NCBI GenBank assembly: GCA_035256645.1
Contig: DATEXU010000014.1
Location: 1-19,182, forward strand
DNA length: 19,182 nt
Direction of reading: 5' to 3'
From: G026625185 sp035256645
Lineage (GTDB): Bacteria > Desulfobacterota > WTBG01 > JAGOGO01
Shown: one piece after another, positions 1-6,093 of the stretch
How the letters are laid out: each line of letters starts with the position of its first letter
Position numbering within the stretch: position 1 is the stretch's first letter
Position numbers and translations under genes: made by a program
The notes under the pieces: model-generated
What the model was told of the DNA's origin: nothing
Seen by the model: the letters and a program-made list of their open reading frames with translations, nothing else
The model's database searches: none

Positions 1-25
1 ATAAATATCTCCATGATCCTTCGGT

Positions 26-115
26 GTCATTCCGGGCTTGACCCGGAATCCAGAATTATTACTTATAGATTCCCGCTGGAGTTTACCCCGTACTTGATAC
101 GGGGCGGGAATGACA
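26..115. repeat. Palindromic intergenic repeat (GTCATTCC ends)
   Basis: The ends GTCATTCC (26-33) and GGAATGAC (108-115) are exact inverted repeats. Inside are smaller palindromes: TTCCGGG-cttga-CCCGGAA near 30-48 and CCCCGTA-cttga-TACGGGG near 87-104. This style of element (CATTCC..GGGCTTGACCCGG..GGAATGAC) is common between genes in many bacterial genomes. An open frame covering 13-360 begins in this repeat and is not a gene. Only one copy is in the window, so dispersal is inferred from general knowledge of such elements. Confidence 0.7.
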
Positions 116-116
116 T

Positions 117-779
117 ATTGTGCTGTTTAATTGCCGGAGTACTAGTTAAAAACTGTTTATCCCAGAGTCTTTGCATAAAATTGAAAAATTACTTTATCAA
201 AATTATTATTTATACTATAATTTTAACAAATTTGATAAATTTTTTTTCCCCTCACAAAACTTGTTCCCTTTCTTCTCCTGAAACTAATCTGTTAACAAAT
301 AAAAACTTTCCGCTCCTTGGATTTTTTTCAAATTACCTAACAATGGTATTATGCTTTTAACATATTGATATTAAATAATAAAATCAAGAACCATTGTATC
401 CTTTATATTAAAAAACTACAATGCTTGCAGAAAAATACTGACATTGCTCCATAGGTTGGGCCAATTCAAACCACTCTCGTACCTTCTTTATTAGAGCAGT
501 ATTGCAAATTAATCTCATTATTGAGACACAATTTACTATCAATTTTCAAATAGTTGTAAAATTGTTGCTTTTTAGAAACATAGGGTTTTCTTAGACTTTC
601 CTTGCATCCGATTGTGAATCAAAAAGTACAGTTATTTTAATAACTACTTTTAGTTTTTACTTGGCATGGATATTGATAGTTCATTTGGCCAGAAGAAACA
701 ATAAATAGAGAAGGTTTAAGTTCTTTTTGTTTGCTCTTTTAATATAACGCACACAATCCACTTCATAATCTCATTCTGC
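117..779. other. AT-rich gene-free stretch
   Basis: No coding region with a credible start, ribosome site or recognisable protein is visible on either strand over these 660 nt. The stretch is strongly AT-rich with short homopolymer runs. A possible -10 box (TATAAC, 743-748) near its end may drive a short transcript that finishes at the hairpin at 780-852. Confidence 0.6.
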
Positions 780-852
780 AGGGGGGTGCTCCTGTGGTGG
801 TTTAGTTGAATATCTTAGGCTTCAATCTCTCACCCCCCTTTTTTATTTTTTT
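780..852 (+). terminator. Long-loop terminator-like hairpin
   Basis: AGGGGGGTG (780-788) is the exact reverse complement of CACCCCCCT (831-839). A T-rich run to 852 follows at once. The G/C-rich 9-bp stem plus the U tract is typical of an intrinsic terminator, but the 42-nt loop is long. No gene ends just upstream, so it may end a short non-coding transcript starting around 755. Confidence 0.5.
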
Positions 853-888
853 TACGCTTTAAACAGTTTTTTTTAAGAAAAAATTTTT

Positions 889-925
889 AACCCTCCGCGC
901 CTTTCCTGTCGGAGGGTTTTTCTTT
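889..925 (+). terminator. Intrinsic terminator
   Basis: AACCCTCCG (889-897) pairs exactly with CGGAGGGTT (910-918) across a 12-nt loop and is followed by TTTTTCTTTTTC. The preceding bases on the other side are also A/T-rich, so it could work in either direction. It lies about 40 nt after the previous hairpin, with no gene between. Confidence 0.65.
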
Positions 926-1028
926 TTCTTGCCTTTTTTAAAGAACCACCACGTTTTAATTTTTTCCTTTTAACTTAAGAACGTTTTTGGATAAACTGGT
1001 CTTGGTTTTATTAAAACTCTGAATAAAA

Positions 1029-1178
1029 AAGACTGTGTCGTAATACGTATTTTGGTAACAAGTAGGGGCGAACGGCCGTTCGCCCCTACGGCTTGCGTTT
1101 CTTGACATGTGATTTCAATATGTTACGCAGCCTAAAGGCTGCGGCTACCCCACCTATTTTGAATTGTGACACAGTCTC
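1029..1178. repeat. GAGRYTGTGTC-ended repeat, copy 1
   Basis: The left end AAGACTGTGTCGTAA (1029-1043) matches the inverted right end; the complement of 1164-1178 reads GAGACTGTGTCACAA. Inside are a perfect 28-nt palindrome at 1062-1089 (GTAGGGGCG..CGCCCCTAC) and the hairpin GCAGCC-TAAA-GGCTGC at 1127-1142. The same ends with an unrelated interior recur at 11428-11546. The flanks are A-rich, so a target duplication cannot be told from low complexity. Confidence 0.7.
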
Positions 1179-1211
1179 AAAGCGCAGAGCAATAAGTTTA
1201 GATGCCGGATC

Positions 1212-1373
1212 ATACCAAGTTGCATTCAAAAGCAGATCGAGGCGGCGACAATCAAAACGTGAAAAGTGAGACGTGAAGTGTGAAGTGTTTTAACACCTTA
1301 CGTTTAACTTTTTACGATTTACGGAAACTGACGAGGAGACAACAAAAATATGCAAATGAAGGCGACTTGGTAT
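1212..1373. repeat. ATACCAAGT-ended repeat, interrupted copy 1
   Basis: The outer segments 1212-1249 and 1330-1373 match the intact copy at 7933-8037 almost base for base. The ends are inverted: ATACCAAGTTGCATTCA on the left, and ATACCAAGTCGCCTTCA as the complement of the right end. The central 23 nt of the intact copy are replaced here by an unrelated 80-nt palindromic block (1250-1329). The right end stops one base before the AGGAGG that precedes the gene at 1393. Confidence 0.8.
1250..1329. repeat. Nested palindromic block inside the ATACCAAGT repeat
   Basis: This 80-nt segment is absent from the intact copy at 7933-8037. It is itself an imperfect inverted repeat: 1258-1280 and the complement of 1294-1316 agree at 18 of 23 positions, both of the type CGTRAAAAGT.A.ACGT. 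It resembles the CGTGAAACGT/ACGTTTCACG family of intergenic hairpins. It may be an insertion or a replacement of the element's centre. Confidence 0.6.
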
Positions 1374-1374
1374 C

Positions 1375-1380
1375 AGGAGG
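1375..1380 (+). promoter_or_regulatory. Shine-Dalgarno site deciding a TTG start
   Basis: AGGAGG lies 12 nt before the TTG at 1393, the only start that fits: an in-frame stop occurs at 1357-1359 and the protein's conserved N-terminus begins right at the TTG. The site begins two bases after the terminal inverted repeat of the element at 1212-1373. Confidence 0.65.
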
Positions 1381-1392
1381 AAAGAAAATCGA

Positions 1393-2526
1393 TTGAATAC
1401 GGTTGCTTTGGTGCGTTGTGAAACCTATGAATCAGGTGCGATTGAAGCCGCCATACGCAAGACACTCGACCTCCTTGGTGGAATAAATCGTTTTGTTACC
1501 CCAGGGGCGCGCGTTCTACTCAAGCCTAACCTGCTTTGCGCCCGGTCGCCGGAAAAATGCGTCACCACCCACCCGGCGGTTGTCCATGGGGTTGCAAAAA
1601 TGGTTTTGGATGCAGGCGGAAAACCCTTTATTGGAGACAGTCCGGCAATTGAGCCTTTTAAGTGGGTAGCGGCCAAATCCGGCATGGATAAGGTTGCTCG
1701 CGACTTGGGAATAGAATTGATCGAACTCACTAACCCTATCCTTGTTTTTTCACCACCAGGAGCCACGTTTAGAAAGTTGGCGATCGCTTCTGAAGCTCTT
1801 AAAGCGGATGTGGTGATCAACCTGCCTAAACTTAAAACGCACTGCCAGATGATGTTTACTCTTGGAGTGAAAAATCTTTTTGGCACTGTTGTTGCTCAAC
1901 GGAAAGCAGAATGGCATTGCATGGCCGGAGTAGATCGGGACACCTTTGCATCCCTCCTGCTTGATATCTATTTAACCGTGAAACCGGCAGTGACAATCCT
2001 GGACGGTGTTTGGGGGATGGAAGGGCATGGACCTTCCAATGGCAGGCCAAAAAAAATTAATTTGGTCGCTGCTGCAACGGATGCAGTAGCACTCGATACC
2101 AGCATTTGCAACTTGTTAGGTGGCTCTCTCCGTTTATTTCCGATTTTTCGGGAAGCACGGTCGCGGAAAATTGGTGAGACCGACATTCGCCGGATCATGT
2201 TTAAAGGAGATACTCCTCAGTCCTTCGCTATTCATGACTTTCAGATCCCGGCTTTGGATTCTTTGGCTGTTTTGCCGGGAGCTTTTCATTGGTTTGCTAA
2301 AAACTATTTGGTCTCAAAACCTTTTCACGAAGAAAAATTTTGCGAGGACTGCGGACAGTGCGAAAAAATTTGTCCAGCAGGAGCAATGACCATAAAAAAT
2401 AAAAAGAGCACTTTTGATTACGACAAATGTATTCGCTGTTACTGCTGTCAGGAAATTTGTCCGCACGATGCTATCCGTTTTAAAAAAGGACTACTGGTGC
2501 GATTACTCAGTCGATTTAATCGCTAA
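1393..2526 (+). CDS. DUF362 protein with C-terminal 2x[4Fe-4S] ferredoxin domain
   Basis: 377 aa, TTG start with AGGAGG upstream. Residues 1 to about 290 are a DUF362 domain: the N-terminus is of the type VALVRCETY, followed by a KPNLL motif, PAVVHGVAKMVLDAG, and LPKLKTHCQMMFTLGVKNLFG. The C-terminus carries two CxxCxxCxxxCP motifs, with cysteines at about 317/320/323/327 and 346/349/352/356, which would bind two [4Fe-4S] clusters. No signal peptide or membrane segment is seen, so it is probably cytoplasmic. The family's reaction is not firmly known; electron transfer is inferred from the clusters. The ferredoxin-nitroreductase gene starts 80 nt downstream on the same strand, which suggests an operon for a redox function. 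The family call is firm, the role open. Confidence 0.9.
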   Translation: MNTVALVRCETYESGAIEAAIRKTLDLLGGINRFVTPGARVLLKPNLLCARSPEKCVTTHPAVVHGVAKMVLDAGGKPFIGDSPAIEPFKWVAAKSGMDKVARDLGIELIELTNPILVFSPPGATFRKLAIASEALKADVVINLPKLKTHCQMMFTLGVKNLFGTVVAQRKAEWHCMAGVDRDTFASLLLDIYLTVKPAVTILDGVWGMEGHGPSNGRPKKINLVAAATDAVALDTSICNLLGGSLRLFPIFREARSRKIGETDIRRIMFKGDTPQSFAIHDFQIPALDSLAVLPGAFHWFAKNYLVSKPFHEEKFCEDCGQCEKICPAGAMTIKNKKSTFDYDKCIRCYCCQEICPHDAIRFKKGLLVRLLSRFNR

Positions 2527-2606
2527 GAAAAAACGCAAAGTTTCTTTGGTAGCCATTTTCAAAACTATTGTGTTAGATTTTATATAAGAAGAAGGAGGAT
2601 GAAATA

Positions 2607-3431
2607 ATGAATGGGTTTACAATAGATCCCAGCAAGTGCCAACGCGATGGCATCTGTGCTGCTGATTGCCCAGCGGGAGTAATCAGGAAGCGATCCGCTG
2701 ACGATTATCCTGAACCGACAACTGACTTTGAAAAATTTTGTTTAGCCTGCGGACATTGCGTAGTGGTCTGTCCACACCAAGCGTTAAGTCTTGACTGGTT
2801 AAGCCCTGAAGCATGTCCACCAATTAAAACAAATTTTAATCTCACGACGGAACACGTCGAGCAGTTTCTCCGCTCCCGGCGTTCTATCCGCAATTTTACA
2901 GGGGAAGTGGTAGTCCGCGGTAAATTAAATAAGCTTCTTGAGATTGCAACCCATGCTCCTTCCGCAAAAAATGAGCAACCGTGGCACTGGCTGGTTATCC
3001 AAAATCCAACGGAGGTTAAACGCTTGGCAGGATTGGTGGTGGATTGGATACGCGTGCTCATAAAAGAGAAACCGGAGATTGCCAGGCAAAAAGCGTATCA
3101 TCGCGTTGTTGCCGCCTGGAAGAAAGGAAAAGATCCTATTTGTCGGGAAGCCCCTCATTTAATCGTGGTTCATGCGGATAAAAACTGGGCTTTTGGTGCG
3201 GAAGACTGCGCGAGTGCCTTAACCTATATAGAGTTATTTGCCACCGTCATGGGCTTGGGAACCTGCTGGGCAGGTTATTTTTATTCGGCAGCCAACTCAT
3301 ACGCGCCTTTGTTTGAGGCCTTGGGAGTACCTCCTGATCACCGTATTTTTGGGGCACTGATGATCGGATATCCCACATTCACATACCATCGTCTCCCGTT
3401 GCGCAAACCACCCCGGATAACGTGGAAATAA
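2607..3431 (+). CDS. Ferredoxin-nitroreductase fusion protein
   Basis: 274 aa, ATG start with AAGGAGG (2592-2598) 8 nt upstream. Residues 1 to about 65 are a ferredoxin-type module. Cluster motif 1 is C11-x2-D14-x2-C17-x3-C21-P, where Asp replaces the usual second Cys. Motif 2 is the standard C45-x2-C48-x2-C51-x3-C55-P. Residues from about 85 to 274 are a nitroreductase-like FMN domain: RRSIRNF (91-97) and APSAKNEQPWHW (117-128) are typical FMN-contact segments, and DCASALTYIELFATVMGLGTCW is the characteristic helix. It probably passes electrons from ferredoxin or its own clusters to FMN and then to an unknown substrate. It follows the DUF362 iron-sulfur gene by 80 nt and probably shares its transcript. 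Substrate cannot be told from sequence. Confidence 0.9.
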   Translation: MNGFTIDPSKCQRDGICAADCPAGVIRKRSADDYPEPTTDFEKFCLACGHCVVVCPHQALSLDWLSPEACPPIKTNFNLTTEHVEQFLRSRRSIRNFTGEVVVRGKLNKLLEIATHAPSAKNEQPWHWLVIQNPTEVKRLAGLVVDWIRVLIKEKPEIARQKAYHRVVAAWKKGKDPICREAPHLIVVHADKNWAFGAEDCASALTYIELFATVMGLGTCWAGYFYSAANSYAPLFEALGVPPDHRIFGALMIGYPTFTYHRLPLRKPPRITWK

Positions 3432-3540
3432 GAGTGAGTAGTAACTGATGTTAAGTAAGAAAAGAAAATGAAGTTGAAGCACACTATGAGATCACGATAT
3501 ATATGGCGGCCGCTTTCCCGAGAACGTTTTGCGCCCGCAT

Positions 3541-3966
3541 TTAGTCACTTTCTGCTGACCGCACCAGACGATCTAAAATCAGGCCATGAAAACTTTCGTT
3601 ACCATAATAAAGCCACCCCAGATGGATTAAACAACGGCTGCAAACCGCCACCTTCCATTGAAAACCCTTAAACCAAGTAAATTCTTCGGTAGCAGGGCCT
3701 ATGTACCAGCAGCCTATAGCTTTCCTAAAACAACCGATTTCAAAAAGAATGCCTTCGGGATTTGCAAACGTGTGCTGGTGACATCCCAAAACTTCGATCA
3801 TTTCAGAAATGCTGGTGATAATCTGGTGACATTGTCGACACAGGAGATAACTTTCTCTGCCTGGCTCTTCCAGGGCTGCCTCATCAATAACTAAATTTTT
3901 TAGTTTTTCGAGGGATTCTTTTTCCGCGGGCAATCGAAAAAGATGGGGCGAATTCATACATTCCAT
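3541..3966 (-). CDS. Stand-alone CULT (cereblon-type) domain protein
   Basis: 141 aa. Residues about 40-135 match the CULT domain, the ligand-binding domain of eukaryotic cereblon that also occurs as single-domain bacterial proteins such as MsCI4 of Magnetospirillum. Visible hallmarks are two zinc CxxC pairs (C43/C46 and C109/C112), HTFANPEGILFEIGCF (65-80), and the aromatic cage W98, W104, W118. The cage spacing (6 then 14) equals that of human cereblon W380/W386/W400. HLGW (115-118) and FHGLILDRL (126-134) also fit. Bacterial roles are unknown; uracil- or glutarimide/succinimide-like ligands bind the cage in studied examples. The gene is convergent to the nitroreductase gene. No good Shine-Dalgarno precedes the ATG; M4 (3957) is an alternative start. 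Confidence 0.85.
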   Translation of the reverse strand: MECMNSPHLFRLPAEKESLEKLKNLVIDEAALEEPGRESYLLCRQCHQIITSISEMIEVLGCHQHTFANPEGILFEIGCFRKAIGCWYIGPATEEFTWFKGFQWKVAVCSRCLIHLGWLYYGNESFHGLILDRLVRSAESD

Positions 3967-4063
3967 AATAGTTTGGGCAATTATAAAACTACATTTTTTT
4001 ATTATAGCATCGTAAAGTTTAAGATACTATTTTGTTATTTCTTGTGTAAATGGACAAAACAGC

Positions 4064-4092
4064 TTGACGAAGGTTTGAAGAAAGGATAAGAA
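4064..4092 (+). promoter_or_regulatory. Possible sigma70-type promoter
   Basis: TTGACG (4064-4069), a 17-nt spacer and TAAGAA (4087-4092) resemble a weak sigma70 promoter. It would start a short transcript covering the small frame at 4144-4206 and ending at the hairpin at 4230-4273. The -10 box is poor, so this is tentative. Confidence 0.3.
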
Positions 4093-4143
4093 TTTTTAGC
4101 TATAAAAACACGCGGGCACTCATTAACCACGAAGGAATTTTTA

Positions 4144-4206
4144 ATGCAACTAACCGATAATCTCAATGATATTTTTTGGCGCTCTTCGTTGTCGGAGAAG
4201 CTTTAA
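4144..4206 (+). CDS. Possible 20-residue small protein
   Basis: The frame encodes MQLTDNLNDIFWRSSLSEKL. AAGGA (4132-4136) lies 7 nt before the ATG, a possible promoter lies at 4064-4092, and a strong hairpin follows 23 nt after the stop. No homolog is recognised. The case for a gene rests only on this ordered set of signals. It could be chance, a leader peptide, or a fragment within a non-coding RNA. Confidence 0.2.
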   Translation: MQLTDNLNDIFWRSSLSEKL

Positions 4207-4229
4207 GTGATAAAAAAAGTTTAAGTTAA

Positions 4230-4273
4230 AAAGGGTCCTTAAAAGCTGCTTGCGGCGCTTTTAAAGACCCTTT
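4230..4273 (-). terminator. Bidirectional intrinsic terminator after the HU gene
   Basis: AAAGGGTC (4230-4237) pairs with GACCCTTT (4266-4273), and TTAAAAGC (4239-4246) with GCTTTTAA (4257-4264), giving a stem of 16 bp with one mismatch. On the minus strand it is followed by TTTTTAACTT, so it can end the HU transcript. On the plus strand it is followed by AATTTTA. It lies about 100 nt beyond the HU stop codon. Confidence 0.7.
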
Positions 4274-4375
4274 AATTTTAACACTGGAGTTTTTTAAGAG
4301 AAGAAAATCGTTAGGTGAACGGGTTGGGTATTTTGGAACCTATACACCTAAAACAAAGGATGCATTGATGTGGCT

Positions 4376-4645
4376 TTATACTGATTTCTTCAATGCAGCG
4401 CCAGCCTTAAATTTAACGACCTTTCTCGCTTTAATAGTTATCTCTTTTCCAGTTTGGGGATTCCGGCCTTTTCTGGCTTTGCGTTTAGCTACTGAAAAAG
4501 TGCCAAACCCAATCAAAGCAATTCTATCCCCTTTCTTAAGCGCTCCTGCTACAGCTTTGGTAAAAGCAGTTAAAGCTTTTCCTGCGGCTGCCTTTGAAAC
4601 ACCCGTGTCTTTTGCCATCTTGTCAATTAATTCTGCTTTTGTCAT
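4376..4645 (-). CDS. hup: HU-family DNA-binding protein
   Basis: 89 aa, ATG start with GGAGG (4655-4659) 9 nt upstream. It is full length for the HU/IHF family (about 90 aa). It begins MTKAELIDKMAKDTGVSK, has the GDRIALIGFGTFSVAKRKARKGRNPQTG core of the DNA-clasping beta arms, and ends IKARKVVKFKAGAALKKSV. The GRNPQTG motif holds the proline at the arm tip that intercalates in DNA. It binds and bends DNA with little sequence preference as a dimer and helps compact the nucleoid. It lies 53 nt downstream of the lipoprotein gene on the same strand and may be read from that gene's promoter. A second family member (IHF-alpha type) is at 8594. Confidence 0.93.
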   Translation of the reverse strand: MTKAELIDKMAKDTGVSKAAAGKALTAFTKAVAGALKKGDRIALIGFGTFSVAKRKARKGRNPQTGKEITIKARKVVKFKAGAALKKSV

Positions 4646-4698
4646 CTTTTTCTTCCTCCATTTTAAAAAGTTAAAAAATTAACCCTTTTTTCTCTCCT

Positions 4699-5133
4699 TT
4701 AATTTCTATCTCTACTTCTATCTTCTCTCCTCCCATCCTTCTCGTTTTTTCTTCCTTCATGATGATCGCTGCGATAATCACGGGGATACCGTTTTTCTAC
4801 ATCAGAATGCCATTTGTAGGGTTTATCCGTATCCATGTCTATACTTACAAAGCCGCCATCTCTTTGCTGCAGCCCGTGAGGATATGACTTCCCTCGTTTC
4901 CACTTGCCTCCCTCATGATAGAAATACAAATTTCTGTCAATATCAAAATATAGAGAAAAGGAAGGATAATAACGGTAATGATGCTTTGCCCGATAACTAT
5001 GCGCAGGCGACCACGGATATGGATCTCCATAGGACTCATGCACCACGCATCCTGTGCTTAGCAAAAAGATTGTCACCAAAACGCTGAATAAACCTATCAA
5101 GGGGCTGCTTTTGTTTATTTCGTTATATTTCAT
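4699..5133 (-). CDS. Small Tyr-rich lipoprotein, family not recognised
   Basis: 144 aa, ATG start with GAGGAGG (5138-5144) 4 nt upstream. Residues 11-28 form a hydrophobic signal segment that ends in the lipobox LSTGC, with C29 as the lipidated cysteine, so the product should be membrane-anchored and exposed in the periplasm. The mature part has a Tyr/His-rich stretch (about 36-75, including YYPSFSLYFDIDRNLYFYHE), then GGKWKRG and a basic/acidic hydrophilic tail rich in Arg, Lys, Asp and Glu. The pattern 'YFD..R.LYFY..GG.W' looks like a known type of small proteobacterial periplasmic protein, but I cannot name a function. A good promoter at 5170-5198 precedes it. Confidence 0.75.
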   Translation of the reverse strand: MKYNEINKSSPLIGLFSVLVTIFLLSTGCVVHESYGDPYPWSPAHSYRAKHHYRYYPSFSLYFDIDRNLYFYHEGGKWKRGKSYPHGLQQRDGGFVSIDMDTDKPYKWHSDVEKRYPRDYRSDHHEGRKNEKDGRREDRSRDRN

Positions 5134-5169
5134 GCTGCCTCCTCAGGGGAATATTTTAAAATTTCAGAA

Positions 5170-5198
5170 ATATTAACCTCTCCGATTGCTGCTGTCAA
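5170..5198 (-). promoter_or_regulatory. Sigma70-type promoter of the lipoprotein gene
   Basis: On the minus strand TTGACA (complement of 5193-5198) is followed by a 17-nt spacer and TAATAT (complement of 5170-5175). The start of transcription would lie near 5163, about 30 nt before the ATG at 5133. No other gene lies upstream for 460 nt. Confidence 0.7.
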
Positions 5199-5388
5199 GG
5201 AAAATCAGCATTGTTAACCTTTTTCGACACAAGAAAACGCCGGTCAGCGGAGAAATCAAGGCCCTCAAAGAATAGAAGTAGTGCTCTTTGCATAGGGATG
5301 TTCCTTTGATGAGCAAAAAAACATACCCCTTCTTTCTTGTTTGAGGACAAAGAACTGTTTTTAAGCCCCGTTATAATAACAAAAGAAA

Positions 5389-5495
5389 TTTACCCCGTTA
5401 GAAATGCCCCGCTTGCCCTGTTAGATATCAAATATCTAACAGAGTGAAGAAGCACGGGGTAAATGCCCCGTGTGAAATTCTTCTAACGGGGTTTA
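5389..5495. repeat. TTTACCCCGTTAGAAA repeat, copy A
   Basis: The left end is TTTACCCCGTTAGAAA (5389-5404); the right end is TTCTAACGGGGTTTA (about 5481-5495), its near complement. Two perfect internal hairpins are present: GTTAGATAT-CAA-ATATCTAAC (5420-5440) and CACGGGG-TAAATG-CCCCGTG (5453-5472). The complement of the element at 16416-16576 aligns over the first half, including GCCCCGCTTGCC and GTGAAGAAGCAC, so both belong to one family. A stray CCCCGTTA at about 5366 suggests a further partial end. Confidence 0.75.
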
Positions 5496-5593
5496 GTCGT
5501 GAAAAGCACTGTCGCCTGAATAATGTTGTGATATGAGGTCCAACCCCAGGAAGAATAGTAAGCAGTCTATGAGCGTTTGTAGGGGGATATTTT

Positions 5594-5989
5594 TTACACC
5601 TGTTTTTTCACCGTAAAATTTTTTTCGAGTTTATACATTTTCGCCACGATCCCCCCGTATTCCAGTTCCGAGTAAGGAAGCATGGCTGCTCCGAAAAATC
5701 CCTGAGTCCGAATTTCTGTGGCTTTCCCGGCGATTCGGCTTCGAACCCAATCCCGGTAGGGATGGTCAAAAGCATCAGCAGGGGTGGTAAGTCTTCTTTT
5801 ATGGATCCAAAATGAAAGACAACTTACAACCGGAGGGCCGTCAAAATAGGATACGGTAGAATTTTTTACTACCGGCATTAGAGGGCCAATGTGTGAACCT
5901 CGCATAAAACCAGCCACATAATGGCCAATGGTAAAGGGCGCAAGAACCTCGCTGGTAGCAGAAAATACCCCTTGGACTCTTACGAGCAA
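5594..5989 (-). pseudogene. C-terminal remnant of class V fructose-1,6-bisphosphatase
   Basis: 131 codons from a TTG at 5989 with no ribosome site. They match the last third of the archaeal-type bifunctional FBP aldolase/phosphatase: LVRVQGVF, APFTIGHYVAGFMRGSHIGPLMPV, SYFDGPPVVSC, DAFDHPYRDWVR and QGFFGAAMLPYSELEYGGIV. Family members are about 370-390 aa. Here a stop codon lies seven codons before the TTG and the roughly 250 residues before it, with most metal ligands and the Schiff-base lysine, are missing. The next gene upstream (GlpX-like) ends only 104 nt away, so the front of the gene appears deleted. The remnant reads cleanly without internal stops, so the loss may be recent, or the fragment may still be translated. 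Enzyme activity is very unlikely. Confidence 0.75.
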
Positions 5990-6093
5990 TGGTGAGAAGG
6001 GAAAGGCGGCTTACTGTCAAAAAGATTATTGATGATCGCCGCGAGAGAATATGGTTTAGGATTTATTACAGGTTGATAACCAGATCGATATTA

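Noticed and set aside
13..360. 115-codon plus-strand open frame starting MILRCHSGLDPES
   Set aside because: The start lies in the palindromic repeat at 26-115; such peptides are well-known false genes from these repeats, and the rest is low-complexity AT-rich sequence with no ribosome site.
1029..1373. CRISPR array from the adjacent repeated motifs
   Set aside because: The repeats are inverted pairs of different families, not direct repeats with regular spacers, and no cas gene is present.
3500..3520. GCGGCCGC rare-cutter site as a sign of vector sequence
   Set aside because: An isolated 8-base site in intergenic DNA with no linker or vector sequence around it is explained by chance.
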